A stretch of DNA of 64,000 nt from Chryseobacterium taeanense (GTDB taxonomy: Bacteria; Bacteroidota; Bacteroidia; Flavobacteriales; Weeksellaceae), in contig NZ_FNDW01000007.1 of the NCBI RefSeq assembly GCF_900099685.1, positions 62,001 through 126,000 on the forward strand, in the 5' to 3' direction. A program made the translations under genes and the position numbers. Of this stretch, positions 17,330-26,413 are shown piece by piece; positions within the stretch are counted from its first letter, which is position 1, and the number at the start of each line of letters is the position of its first letter. The notes beneath the pieces were generated by a model. It did no database searches, had not been told where the DNA came from, and saw only the letters and a program-made list of their open reading frames with translations.

Positions 17330-17980
17330 TTATTTTTTAATGGTTAAAATCGTATAATTTCTTGTTATTGTTTCGTCTCCTGTTTTGCTTTTTACCTGCT
17401 CTTCTCTTTCGGAGATTTTCATTCTTTTAAAATGACTTTGTGAAACCGTTTCTTCCATTTCATCGGTATTATATAAGGTGAAACCGAATTTTGTAAATGG
17501 CAGTTTTTCCATAAAATCTCTTTGTCCAAAGGTTAGAACGAAAATTCCGGTATCTTTTAAAACCCGGTAGATTTCATTTAAATATTCAACAGGATTTTGC
17601 CAGAAATAGACCGTGTTTACGGTGAATATTTTATCGAAAACTTTATCTCCGAAGGGAAGTTTTTCTCCCGCATACAAAACAAAATTGGCTTTATCTTTAA
17701 AAGGTTCATTTAATTTCCTGGCTTCATTATGCATGGTTTCGGAAATGTCAATCCCGGTATATCTTATATGTTGGGCTTTATTCAGAATATTTTCAACATG
17801 ACCTGCATTGCCGTGACCGATTTCCAGAATATTTTCTTTGTCTTCTACTAAAAGTGCGTGGATGCTTTCCAGCGTCATTCCGATGTTGGTATCATTCATC
17901 ATCTCACCGATTTCGATGCCTTTTTCACCTTGTGGATTGGCAAGATGTTGTGCTAACATTTTTACATTTTCTTTGTCCAT
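17330..17980 (-). CDS. class I SAM-dependent methyltransferase in the haem operon
   Basis: This 216-residue protein is a Rossmann-fold methyltransferase: ENILEIGHGNAGHVENIL (motif I, near residue 50-67), YTGIDIS (motif II acidic residue), FDKIFTVNTVYFW (motif IV) and a UbiE/Methyltransf_11-like tail. Its start overlaps the hmuV stop (TAATG), so it is translationally coupled inside the haem transporter operon. The substrate is unknown. A role in haem breakdown product or menaquinone chemistry is conceivable but not shown. Confidence 0.8.
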   Translation of the reverse strand: MDKENVKMLAQHLANPQGEKGIEIGEMMNDTNIGMTLESIHALLVEDKENILEIGHGNAGHVENILNKAQHIRYTGIDISETMHNEARKLNEPFKDKANFVLYAGEKLPFGDKVFDKIFTVNTVYFWQNPVEYLNEIYRVLKDTGIFVLTFGQRDFMEKLPFTKFGFTLYNTDEMEETVSQSHFKRMKISEREEQVKSKTGDETITRNYTILTIKK

Positions 17981-18750
17981 TATCCAAAAATTATCATTGG
18001 GTTATGAGTGATCGGATGGTCACAAACCGTACACGGAAAATTGTATGCTTCAGTAATTTTTTCAGCGGTAAAAACTTCTTCCGGTGTTCCATAAGCCGCT
18101 ACTCTACCTGATTTCATTAACAATATTTTGTCGGCATATTGTGCTGCAAGATTCAGATCATGGAGAACGACTACCGCAGAATTTGCTCTTTGGGTAAAAT
18201 TTTTAATAATCTCCAATGCTTTGTACTGATGTTTAACATCCAGATTATTCAGTGGTTCGTCGAGAAAAATAAGTTTGTGGGCAATTTCATTCTGTAGCTG
18301 CGCCATCACTCTTGAAAGGTGTACGCGCTGTTTTTCTCCTCCTGATAAGGTATTATATTCTCTTCCTTTCAGATGAAACACATCGGTTTCGTACATCATT
18401 TTGTTCATGGCTTCGTGATCTTCTTGTTTTGGCCGTGCATCAAAATATGGGTAACGTCCCATCATGACCACGTCTTTCACTTCAAGAGGAATATCGTTGC
18501 TGTTGTGCTGAGAAAATTTCGCTTTGTGCTTAGACAGCTCTTTCACAGGCCAGTCGCTGATATTTTTATCTTTAAATAAGATCTGCTGTTTCGACTTTAC
18601 TTCATTCGCCAGGATACTCAAAAGGCTGGATTTGCCTGCTCCGTTGGGTCCGACGATGGCTAAAAATTCACCATATTCCAAATGAACATCCACTGAATCC
18701 AGAATATGAAATTCTTTATGCTTATAACTGATCTGATGCGCCTTTATCAT
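17980..18750 (-). CDS. hmuV: HmuV haem ABC transporter ATPase
   Basis: This 256-residue ATPase has Walker A GPNGAGKSS (34-42), a Q-loop region (KFSQHNSND), signature LSGGEKQR (135-142), Walker B KLIFLDEPL (159-167) and switch His in VVLHDLNLAAQ. The family is the FepC/BtuD/HmuV type of iron-chelate and haem importers. It overlaps hmuU by 4 nt and the methyltransferase gene by 1 nt, so it sits inside a tight operon. It would power haem import across the inner membrane. Confidence 0.94.
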   Translation of the reverse strand: MIKAHQISYKHKEFHILDSVDVHLEYGEFLAIVGPNGAGKSSLLSILANEVKSKQQILFKDKNISDWPVKELSKHKAKFSQHNSNDIPLEVKDVVMMGRYPYFDARPKQEDHEAMNKMMYETDVFHLKGREYNTLSGGEKQRVHLSRVMAQLQNEIAHKLIFLDEPLNNLDVKHQYKALEIIKNFTQRANSAVVVLHDLNLAAQYADKILLMKSGRVAAYGTPEEVFTAEKITEAYNFPCTVCDHPITHNPMIIFG

Positions 18751-19790
18751 GACAGTGATTTTTTGAATTTAACTAAAATCGCAATGAAGATCGGCCCTCC
18801 CATGAGTGCTGTCAGAATCCCAATCGGGAGTTCCGAAGGTTCTACAATGCTTCTGCTGAAAGTGTCTGCCGTTAATAACAAAATACTTCCGCAAACGGCT
18901 GATAATGGCAAAATAAAAGCATAATTGGATTTAAATAAAAGCCTTAAAATATAAGGTACAATAAGACCTACAAAACCGATCGTTCCTGAAAATGCTACAC
19001 AACTTCCAACCATCAATGCGGTGATGATGATGATCTGTTTTTTTAATTTCTCTACATTAATTCCTAAATGCTGTGCATCTTTTTCGCCGAGCATCATGGC
19101 ATTTAACGCTTTGCCTTTCGGCAATAAAATGATATAGGAAATGAGTAAGACAACGGCTAAAATGATATTCTTGGTCCATGTTGCGGCTGCTAGGCTTCCT
19201 AAATTCCAGAACGTTAAATCTCTCAATTGATCGTCTTTTGAGATATAAATTAAAAAACCGGTGATGGAAAAACCGATGGCGGTAATGGCAACACCACTGA
19301 GCAACATCATGACTACGTTCGTTTTTCCTCCGCTTGTGGAAATTCTGTACACCAAAAGCATGGATAAAAAAGAACCGATGAATGCAGCAATACCGACCAG
19401 TGAAAACTGTACTGCCTCAGAAAGATACTGTTTAAAATGTCCTCCTAAAACAATCGTAATGGCGGCGAGTAAAGTCGCACCTGATGTAAGTCCTATTAAA
19501 TCCCCCGTTGCTAAAGGGTTTTTAAACAATCCCTGCAGGCTTGTGCCTGAAACGGCCAGCATGCTTCCGATCAAAATAGCCATCACAATTCTGGCTGCGC
19601 GTACATCCCAGACCACATATTTATCGCTCATTGATAAATCAGCATCTCCGTTGAGAACTTTTCCTAAGACTTCAAACGCAGACTGCCCGCCGAAATCATA
19701 AACTCCGGTATTAAGAGACCATACTGCTATGATGGCTAGCAGTATGGCACTTATAGTAACATAAGCGTATAATTTACTTTGTGTTTTCAA
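18747..19790 (-). CDS. hmuU: HmuU haem ABC transporter permease (FecCD family)
   Basis: This 347-residue integral membrane protein has about ten transmembrane helices and the FecCD/BtuC signatures: RAARIVMAILIGSMLAVSGTSLQGLFKNPLATGDLIGLTSGA near the N-terminus (split here over several helices), and GTIGFVGLIVPYILRLLF plus PSELPIGILTALMGGPIFIAIL at the C-terminus. It forms the transmembrane channel with HmuV. Its start lies 17 bp inside the end of hmuT, showing tight coupling. Confidence 0.94.
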   Translation of the reverse strand: MKTQSKLYAYVTISAILLAIIAVWSLNTGVYDFGGQSAFEVLGKVLNGDADLSMSDKYVVWDVRAARIVMAILIGSMLAVSGTSLQGLFKNPLATGDLIGLTSGATLLAAITIVLGGHFKQYLSEAVQFSLVGIAAFIGSFLSMLLVYRISTSGGKTNVVMMLLSGVAITAIGFSITGFLIYISKDDQLRDLTFWNLGSLAAATWTKNIILAVVLLISYIILLPKGKALNAMMLGEKDAQHLGINVEKLKKQIIIITALMVGSCVAFSGTIGFVGLIVPYILRLLFKSNYAFILPLSAVCGSILLLTADTFSRSIVEPSELPIGILTALMGGPIFIAILVKFKKSLS

Positions 19791-20652
19791 TTAAGAGTTT
19801 GTTTAATCCTACAGCAGCTTCTCCCAATCTTGGTCCGAATCCTGAAACCAAGCCTCCGTCCATCGCAATAATTTTTTTGTTTTTACCGGCATTGGTCTGT
19901 GATACGCCCGGCATTTTCAGTGCGCCTTCATTTCCTCCTGCTCCTTGTAATCCGCTTGTGAAGAAAAATAAAACATCAGGATTTGCTTTTACTACAGCTT
20001 CCGGCGTTAAAGGTTTGAAATCTTCAAAATCATTGACTGCATTTTCTCCTCCTGCCAGTTCAATGAGAGAAGCCATTGGTGTATTTTTCCCTGATACCAT
20101 CAGCATATTTCCTCTTGCATAGATGAAAAGTACTTTTGGTTTTTTGGCAATGGGCTGAACCTGTTTTAAGTCAGCATCAATTTTATCATTGAGTTTCTGA
20201 TAATCAGTATTTCCAATTGCTTGTGCTACGTCTGCAATCAGCTTTTTAGTTCCATCTACCGTAAACTCCTGCTTAAATACTTCGGTTTTGATTCCTGAAG
20301 CTTTGATTTTGCCCATTAATTCTGGGTTTATATCTTTATCAGAAGCTAAAATCAAAGTCGGAGACACTGCCATAATTGGCTCAATCGTCATTGATCTTAC
20401 GTGTCCTAAATCTTTCGCGGTAGCTTTCAGAGATTCGGGATAAGTACTGGTAACGTCGGTTCCTACGATTTCTTTTTCGTGACCTAAAGCAGCAACGATT
20501 TCCGTAATCCCTCCATTCAGGGTTACAATTTTATTGTTAGATTTTGGTGTTTCGGCATTTACTTCTGTTTTATTTTCTGTTTTTGCACCTTCTTCTTTTT
20601 TACATGAATATATGGCTACCAGCACAGAAGCGGCAAGAATGAATTTTTTCAT
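19774..20652 (-). CDS. hmuT: HmuT haem-binding lipoprotein
   Basis: This 292-residue substrate-binding protein has a lipobox ending at Cys17 (AIYSC), then a Lys/Glu-rich linker and a class III periplasmic-binding fold (TroA/BtuF type). Landmarks are NGGITEIVAALGHEKEIVGTD, SPTLILASDKDINPE, LFIYARGNMLMVSGKNTPMASLIELAG and a C-terminal FGPRLGEAAVGLNKLL. The lipoprotein would sit on the periplasmic face of the inner membrane and deliver haem to HmuUV. Its gene follows the hmuY-like gene after 113 bp and overlaps hmuU by 17 bp. Confidence 0.92.
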   Translation of the reverse strand: MKKFILAASVLVAIYSCKKEEGAKTENKTEVNAETPKSNNKIVTLNGGITEIVAALGHEKEIVGTDVTSTYPESLKATAKDLGHVRSMTIEPIMAVSPTLILASDKDINPELMGKIKASGIKTEVFKQEFTVDGTKKLIADVAQAIGNTDYQKLNDKIDADLKQVQPIAKKPKVLFIYARGNMLMVSGKNTPMASLIELAGGENAVNDFEDFKPLTPEAVVKANPDVLFFFTSGLQGAGGNEGALKMPGVSQTNAGKNKKIIAMDGGLVSGFGPRLGEAAVGLNKLLIENTK

Positions 20653-20765
20653 GAGATACTTATTATTTGATTTATTTTGATTTCTTGATTATTATTCTTT
20701 AAATTTTTAACGCAAAGCTCACGGAGAATTTTTAACTCATTAAAATTTAATGATGTTAAATATCT

Positions 20766-21851
20766 TTATAAAGGTTTGTATTCAAATTGTGGATAGCCTC
20801 TCTCTCCTGAAGTACTTGTAAGCCTTGTGAATCTTAACTTAAAATAATATCCTTCGGCATCTTTAACTACGTAAAAGCGGTCACCATATACTTCAAGTCC
20901 GTTTACCCCGACAGGGTTTCTCCAGTTGGATCCAATTACGCGCTGGTCGTTGTAAATAAATTTAGACTGATCGATATCAGATGTTTTAAAACTGTTGTAA
21001 GCTTCTACTCCGGAAGATGGTGCAGGAACAACTACTTCATAAGCACCCGCTCCTCCCACATTATTAATAGTCACGAAATCTGCATAAATATAGCTTCCCG
21101 CCCCGCTAATTGTATTGGTGAATACGGTAAAGCAGATATCCCATTTTTTCTTTTCCGGCTGAATAGAAACTTCCTTTTTATTTTTTAAACTGATAAAATT
21201 GTAATTGTAGGCTGTGTTTTTAGTGATGGTAACCTCATAATAATTTTGTCCGTCAATGTCGGCAGATTTTACTTTATAACCTTCCCCGGCTCTTAAGATC
21301 TGTACTTTTTTCCATCCTCTGCTATCACCTCCTGTTGTAACAGAACCAGTAGGAACAGAACCTGAATAGATTTCTTTCCCCATATTTACCAGATAAACTG
21401 CATTGTCGGAATCCGTTGGTTTAATTTCTTCAATAGCTGTGTATCCTGAAGGGAAATCGCCATTGACATCATCTATATAAGCAACATTTGCCGGATTGAA
21501 ATTTGCGACCTGAACCTGCGTTTTTAATGATGCAACCGTGGCCTCCGTCACCTGATTTAAATCCGTAACATTTGGAATTTTTCCTGCGGCCATCATGATG
21601 GATGAATTTAAAACTACTTTAAAAACAGATCCTGAATAGAATGCAAGATCCCAGTCGGTTCTTTTGGTAAGAATTTCCGTTTCAGTACCAAGATCAAACC
21701 ATACCTGATTGGGCTGAGTGGGGCCTCCTACGTTCGGATCAACTCTGGCACCTTCAGAAGGAGCGATAGCAACCGGATCTTCATTATCATTGATGCACGA
21801 CTGTGATATAAAAGATGCTCCTACCAACAGGCAAAAAAGTATTTTTTTCAT
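20766..21851 (-). CDS. HmuY-family haem-binding outer-membrane lipoprotein
   Basis: This 361-residue lipoprotein (lipobox at Cys19, FISQSC) has the HmuY pattern: WFDLGTETE...RTDWDLAFYSG near the start of the mature domain, a central KKWDICFTVFT and a late IGSNWRNP. Porphyromonas HmuY is a surface lipoprotein that captures haem and hands it to the partner TonB receptor. The gene starts only 10 bp downstream of the receptor stop, so the two are co-expressed. It is longer than P. gingivalis HmuY. The same landmarks recur in the T9SS-tailed protein at 25103-26410. Confidence 0.88.
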   Translation of the reverse strand: MKKILFCLLVGASFISQSCINDNEDPVAIAPSEGARVDPNVGGPTQPNQVWFDLGTETEILTKRTDWDLAFYSGSVFKVVLNSSIMMAAGKIPNVTDLNQVTEATVASLKTQVQVANFNPANVAYIDDVNGDFPSGYTAIEEIKPTDSDNAVYLVNMGKEIYSGSVPTGSVTTGGDSRGWKKVQILRAGEGYKVKSADIDGQNYYEVTITKNTAYNYNFISLKNKKEVSIQPEKKKWDICFTVFTNTISGAGSYIYADFVTINNVGGAGAYEVVVPAPSSGVEAYNSFKTSDIDQSKFIYNDQRVIGSNWRNPVGVNGLEVYGDRFYVVKDAEGYYFKLRFTRLTSTSGERGYPQFEYKPL

Positions 21852-21861
21852 TTTAATGTAT

Positions 21862-23997
21862 TTAAAAATTATAATTTAATCTCACGAAATAGCTTCTTCC
21901 ATAAAACAGATTCTGCTGATCGGCAGCGGCATTGTGACTGTTTCCTGATTGAATGGTATTTCTTACACTCGTTACATCAAAGATATTTTTAACTCCTGCC
22001 CCAACTTCAAAATGGTTTTTAAAGAATGGCTGACTTACGGTGAAATTCAACATATTGAAATCTCCGATTTCTCCTAAAATATATTGTCCGGGATCTTTAG
22101 GGTCGTTTTTATCTCCTTCGTGTGTGTATCGTTTCTGTGTTCCTGTATATTTGTAATACAGCGCAAACAAGGTTTTTGATGATGGTAAAGTATAATTGGC
22201 CGCAAGATTAGCTTCAGCATAATAATTATAATCATCCGGCGAAAGAAGATTTCCTGTATCTAAGGACTGTGAAATTCCCATGACGGAAACGCCTGCATTT
22301 AACGTTAAATCTCCTTTTCTTACATTTACTCCTCCTCCGAATAATATGGATTTGTAATTATCTACATTCAGGTAAGTGATTTGTAGTGGACTGTTGTTGA
22401 TGACTACGTCTTCTATTCTGTTCTTTACATCCAGATACATTCCTGAAAGACTGAAATTAAATTTCCAGCCGCTGGAATTGGTTAAAGCATAGTCCCAGAA
22501 TGCTCCGGCAGAATATCCGGTTTCCGGTTTTAGATTTTCATTTCCTCTGATATCGTGATTATTATCTACAACATAGGTATAAAGCTCCTCATAAATCGGG
22601 AATCGGTTGGCAGAACCAAAGACGGTACGAATGTCTGAATTTTCAGAAGTCTTAAAACGTAAAGTCCCGGAATAATTGTACTGCGAGTCGAATTTGTTGC
22701 TCAAGGCTAATCTCACTCCAGGACGGAATGACAGCCAATCGTTGATCTTCCATTCTGCTGATAAGAAATTGGCATAATTGAATATGGTGCGATCAATACT
22801 TTTCCCGTTATTATTGCTTTCAAAAGTGGATGCATCGGCAAAACCTTTTGTTCTGTCTAATTCATAACCCAGCTGAAAATTGATTTTTTCATTGTTTAAA
22901 AAATTGCTGAACATTCCTCTTGAATACAGCACATCCGATTTATAAAAAGTGATTTCAGAATCTCTTGACAATTCTTTCCTGTTGGGAACATCGTAAGTAT
23001 ATCCCTGCGATTTTCGTTCCTGACTCTGATAAGAAAAATCCCCGTTGTAGTTGATTCTTCCCATTTTGGTCTGGATATTAAACTGATGGATCCATCTTGT
23101 GGTATTATAATCTTTATCCTGTGAAGTGTACGTTCTATTGCCACCGCCGAGATAAAGTTCAGTAACTATGGGATTATAATAGTTTATTTTTTCGGTAAGG
23201 AAATTCAGTTTATAAAAGAAACTTGTATTGTTTTTACTGTACCGAATTGTCCCGTTTGTCGTCAACTGATCTTTGGGTTGCCAGTCGTAACCACGCTGTC
23301 CGTCATTGCTTTCACTGAAATATTTGTATCCGTTAAGAGAACCTTTATATCCCTGAAAATCATTATGATTAATATCTGCAACAACCGACCAGTTGTCATT
23401 TATTCTATATCCCAGATTCAATGATTGGATATGACGACCGTTTCCTTTTTTCATCCAGTCATAGTCTTTTCCTACGGTCTCTTCCTGCACAGAAGCTAAT
23501 GCGGTGAATTTTTTACCATAACTTTTTTTGGTAATGATATTAATAACTCCGGCAACGGCATTATTTCCGTATTCAACCCCCATAGAGCCTTTTACCACTT
23601 CAATTCTTTCGATATTATTAACGTTGATTTTTGTAAGATCAACAAGATTTCCCATTCCTTCATCGCTTACCACAGGAATATTATCAATAAGGATCTTTGT
23701 ATAGGCTCCGCTAAGTCCCATAATATTCGCGCTGGAATTTCCGGAGCTTTTGCTCGGTTCTATTAAAATATTAAGATTCTGATTCAGAACTTCGGCAACA
23801 TTAGTTACTGCCATATTTTTAATTTGCTGCGCATCAATCACTTCAACTTTATAGATGGATTTGTTAATGGATTGCTGCATATATTGCCCTGTGATGACAA
23901 CCTCATCGATTTCTTTCTGCTTTAAAGAATCTTTTTCCTGTGCATTCATCCATAAAATAGTGGATAATGATAGAATGGAAAGCACTTTCTTCTTCAT
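21862..23997 (-). CDS. HmuR-like TonB-dependent haem receptor
   Basis: This 711-residue outer-membrane receptor has a signal peptide ending MNAQ, the IDEVVITGQ TonB-box region, a plug domain (about 40-160, TNVAEVLNQNLNILIEP, GSMGVEYGNNAVAGVINIITKK) and a beta-barrel ending LNYNF. It is the first gene of the haem operon with hmuY-, hmuT-, hmuU- and hmuV-like genes behind it, so haem or haemoproteins are the likely substrate. Its promoter (-7 TATATTTG on the minus strand, 24022-24015) shares a Fur-type palindrome with the divergent secreted-protein gene. Confidence 0.92.
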   Translation of the reverse strand: MKKKVLSILSLSTILWMNAQEKDSLKQKEIDEVVITGQYMQQSINKSIYKVEVIDAQQIKNMAVTNVAEVLNQNLNILIEPSKSSGNSSANIMGLSGAYTKILIDNIPVVSDEGMGNLVDLTKINVNNIERIEVVKGSMGVEYGNNAVAGVINIITKKSYGKKFTALASVQEETVGKDYDWMKKGNGRHIQSLNLGYRINDNWSVVADINHNDFQGYKGSLNGYKYFSESNDGQRGYDWQPKDQLTTNGTIRYSKNNTSFFYKLNFLTEKINYYNPIVTELYLGGGNRTYTSQDKDYNTTRWIHQFNIQTKMGRINYNGDFSYQSQERKSQGYTYDVPNRKELSRDSEITFYKSDVLYSRGMFSNFLNNEKINFQLGYELDRTKGFADASTFESNNNGKSIDRTIFNYANFLSAEWKINDWLSFRPGVRLALSNKFDSQYNYSGTLRFKTSENSDIRTVFGSANRFPIYEELYTYVVDNNHDIRGNENLKPETGYSAGAFWDYALTNSSGWKFNFSLSGMYLDVKNRIEDVVINNSPLQITYLNVDNYKSILFGGGVNVRKGDLTLNAGVSVMGISQSLDTGNLLSPDDYNYYAEANLAANYTLPSSKTLFALYYKYTGTQKRYTHEGDKNDPKDPGQYILGEIGDFNMLNFTVSQPFFKNHFEVGAGVKNIFDVTSVRNTIQSGNSHNAAADQQNLFYGRSYFVRLNYNF

Positions 23998-24014
23998 AGG
24001 TGGAAAATTTTCGA

Positions 24015-24082
24015 CAAATATATAACTTTATTTAGAACAGTTAAAAATAAATTATTAATTTTGTGGAATAATTCTAAATAAA
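24015..24082. promoter_or_regulatory. divergent haem promoter with two Fur-type palindromes
   Basis: On the plus strand the -7 element TAATTTTG is at 24056-24063; on the minus strand TATATTTG lies at 24022-24015. Palindrome A, TTTATTTAGAAC-A-GTTAAAAATAAA, covers 24027-24051 (10 of 12 arm positions match) and overlaps the -33 region of both promoters. Palindrome B, centred on GGAATAATTCT (24065-24075), lies just after the plus-strand -7 box. The 7-1-7 layout TTAGAAT-n-ATTCTAA fits a Fur-family box; binding is inferred. Confidence 0.7.
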
Positions 24083-24091
24083 AATAACATT

Positions 24092-24898
24092 ATGAAATTA
24101 AAACTACTTTTAGGGACTTTGATGTTTGCAGCGGTTACCTCCCAAGCACAAGTAGCGACAATTAATGAGAATTTCAACAGTTTTACGCCAGGCCAGGGAC
24201 AATCTGTTTTTCCACAAAATCAGTGGACTGCTATTTACCCTGCACCTGTCGGGAATCCTCCTCCAATGATGAATATAGTAGTGAATAACGCCACCGATAA
24301 TTTTGTGCAGGCGTATTCAGGAGCCAATCAAAATAGTCCGGAATATTTAATTTCACCACAAATTGTTGCTCCCGCAGGAGATAAAACATTAACCTTTAAG
24401 GCAAGAAGAAATACAGGTTCTGCACCAGGATCAGTACAAGTAGGTCTGGCTTCAAGCCCAACTGACATGAGTACGTTTGTAGCTTTGGCAACTGCAACAA
24501 CTTTAACAAGTGATACCTTCCAGACTATTAGCATACCTGTTACTGCTTCAAATTCACAATATATTGTGTTTAAATTTGTAGGGGCATTCGCTCCGCACAC
24601 AGTACTTGAAATTGATGATGTTGTTTACAATCAGGCTTCTAGTCTTGGGATTTCAGATCAGATAAAGGCTAAAGAAGAGATTAAGTTTGCCATCAATGAA
24701 GAAAATACGGCATTACAGTTTGTCACTAAAAAAGATCCTAAAAATATCAGTATTTATTCCGCTGTCGGACAAAAAGTTGCTGAAGGTAAATTATCAGGAA
24801 AATTCTTTGATATCAGTACACTTCATACCGGCATTTATTATATCATCATTGAAACAGCGGAAGGTTCAGCAGTAAAATCAAAATTTATCAAAAGTTAA
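24092..24898 (+). CDS. T9SS-exported choice-of-anchor J domain protein
   Basis: This 268-residue protein has a signal peptide (MKLKLLLGTLMFAAVTSQAQ), then a jelly-roll domain of the choice-of-anchor J/cleaved-adhesin kind (about 22-180: INENFNSFTPGQG, YLISPQIVAPAGDKTLTFKAR, VLEIDDVVY) and a T9SS type A sorting domain (about 195-268: NISIYSAVGQKVAEGKL, LHTGIYYIII, KFIKS). It would be secreted through type IX secretion and attached to the surface. It is divergent from the haem receptor with shared Fur-type boxes, so it is probably induced under iron or haem limitation. Its ligand is unknown. Confidence 0.85.
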   Translation: MKLKLLLGTLMFAAVTSQAQVATINENFNSFTPGQGQSVFPQNQWTAIYPAPVGNPPPMMNIVVNNATDNFVQAYSGANQNSPEYLISPQIVAPAGDKTLTFKARRNTGSAPGSVQVGLASSPTDMSTFVALATATTLTSDTFQTISIPVTASNSQYIVFKFVGAFAPHTVLEIDDVVYNQASSLGISDQIKAKEEIKFAINEENTALQFVTKKDPKNISIYSAVGQKVAEGKLSGKFFDISTLHTGIYYIIIETAEGSAVKSKFIKS

Positions 24899-24927
24899 AT
24901 TTTATCAGACCTCATAATTTTTTAAAG

Positions 24928-24957
24928 CTGACTATGATCTTCATGGTCAGTTTTTTT
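24928..24957 (+). terminator. intrinsic terminator
   Basis: CTGACTATGA (24928-24937) pairs with TCATGGTCAG (24941-24950) with one wobble, followed by seven T. It ends the anchor-J gene and shows the next gene is a separate unit. Confidence 0.88.
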
Positions 24958-25029
24958 GTTTAGCTAAGTCTTAAGATATATATCATCATTTAAACAAAAT
25001 TTAAAATAAAAACACGACAAAAATCATAT

Positions 25030-25088
25030 TTTATTTAGAATAATTAAAAATAATTTATATAGTTTTGTAGAATAACTCTAAATAATAA
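25030..25088 (+). promoter_or_regulatory. promoter with the same pair of Fur-type palindromes
   Basis: Palindrome A' TTTATTTAGAAT-A-ATTAAAAATAAT covers 25030-25054. The -7 element TAGTTTTG is at 25060-25067, and palindrome B' TAGAATAACTCTAAAT starts at 25068. Order and spacing match the promoter at 24027-24082, so the two secreted-protein genes are very likely co-regulated. Confidence 0.7.
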
Positions 25089-25102
25089 TTTACATCAATA
25101 TT

Positions 25103-26410
25103 ATGAAAACAAGATTACTTCTTGCAGCAATGCTTTCAGTAGGTATACAGGAGACTGTTCTGTCGCAGGTTGATGCCAACGGATATACAACGGTAAATAT
25201 GTCTATGGGTTCAAGCTATCAAAATCGGGTATTTTTTGACCTGAGTGCCAACAATATGGTTTCCCAGCCTGCTAATTCATGGGATATAGCTTTCTACAGA
25301 AACTCAAGTATGAATTTCGGAACGAGAATTAATGATGCTCAGAATATCGAAGTGTATCAGGCTTCCAATAATCCAAGCGACTGGAGTAATATCACCACAA
25401 ACAGTGTTGCTTCTTACGGATCGCCTTTGTACAATCTTGACAATACAACAACGATTCAGGAAGGAGCTTTTGAACAAGGCACCTCGACTTACGGATGGGG
25501 AGAATACAATCCCGCAAACCACCACATCGAAGGTAAAGTAATTTTTATCCTGAAATATGTTTCAACCAACACGTATTATAAATTCATGATCGAAGATTAT
25601 TTCGGAGGCTATACTTTTAAATATGCTAAATGGAATACTACCACTTCATCTTGGGATGCTACCGTATCAAAGACCATCGCTAATGGAAGTGATGATGCTT
25701 ATTTTAATTATTTTTCTTTTGCAACCGATGACAAAGTTGCCAACCTTGAGCCTTCAAAATCCAATTGGGACTTTATGTTCACAAGATACTGGACCGATTA
25801 TCCTTATGTAGATCCAAACACAGGACAGCCCGCAACGATGAAATACAGAATGTCGGGAGTAATACAAAATACAAATATCAGTGTAGCAAAAGTTCAGCCC
25901 GAAACACAGGCCACGGCTAATTCAACAATTCCAGCTTCTACGGCTTTTTCAGGAAATATTACAGCAATAGGACACTCTTGGAAACCAACTTCAGGAGTTT
26001 ATAGCGACGTTGTATATTACATTAAGCAAGGTTCAGAATATTACAGAATGTATTTTATTTCCAATGAAGGATCTCAGACCGGGAATATGTATTTTAAATT
26101 CAAAAACATCACTTCAACGTTGGGAACTACTGAAATTGCCGGTAAAAAAGCGTCATTCGGAATTTATCCAAATCCAACGACGGCAGACAGACAGGTGACG
26201 GTTTTATTTGATGTTAAAGAAAAACTCAGTAATAAAGGAAACGTGGAAGTTTATGATCTGTCAGGCAAAAAAGTATATTCTGCTGAATTGACAAACCAAA
26301 CCGGTTTCTATAAACAGGACTTGAATCTTTCTCATCTCTCATCAGGAAATTACTTGGTAAAGATTACTTTCGGAGGAAGCACGGAAACGAAAAAGTTAAT
26401 CGTGAAATAA
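25103..26410 (+). CDS. HmuY-like secreted protein with T9SS sorting domain
   Basis: This 435-residue protein has a signal peptide (ending VLSQ) and no lipobox. Residues about 35-340 follow the same landmarks as the HmuY-like lipoprotein of this locus: VFFDLSANN...SWDIAFYRNS against VWFDLGTET...DWDLAFYSGS, SNWDFMFTRYW against KKWDICFTVFT, and IGHSWKPT against IGSNWRNP. The last 75 residues are a T9SS type A sorting domain (FGIYPNPTTADRQV, VEVYDLSGKKVYS, LSSGNYLVKI, KKLIVK). It is therefore probably a secreted or surface-attached haemophore. It is monocistronic, with Fur-type boxes in its promoter. Confidence 0.82.
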   Translation: MKTRLLLAAMLSVGIQETVLSQVDANGYTTVNMSMGSSYQNRVFFDLSANNMVSQPANSWDIAFYRNSSMNFGTRINDAQNIEVYQASNNPSDWSNITTNSVASYGSPLYNLDNTTTIQEGAFEQGTSTYGWGEYNPANHHIEGKVIFILKYVSTNTYYKFMIEDYFGGYTFKYAKWNTTTSSWDATVSKTIANGSDDAYFNYFSFATDDKVANLEPSKSNWDFMFTRYWTDYPYVDPNTGQPATMKYRMSGVIQNTNISVAKVQPETQATANSTIPASTAFSGNITAIGHSWKPTSGVYSDVVYYIKQGSEYYRMYFISNEGSQTGNMYFKFKNITSTLGTTEIAGKKASFGIYPNPTTADRQVTVLFDVKEKLSNKGNVEVYDLSGKKVYSAELTNQTGFYKQDLNLSHLSSGNYLVKITFGGSTETKKLIVK

Positions 26411-26413
26411 GAA

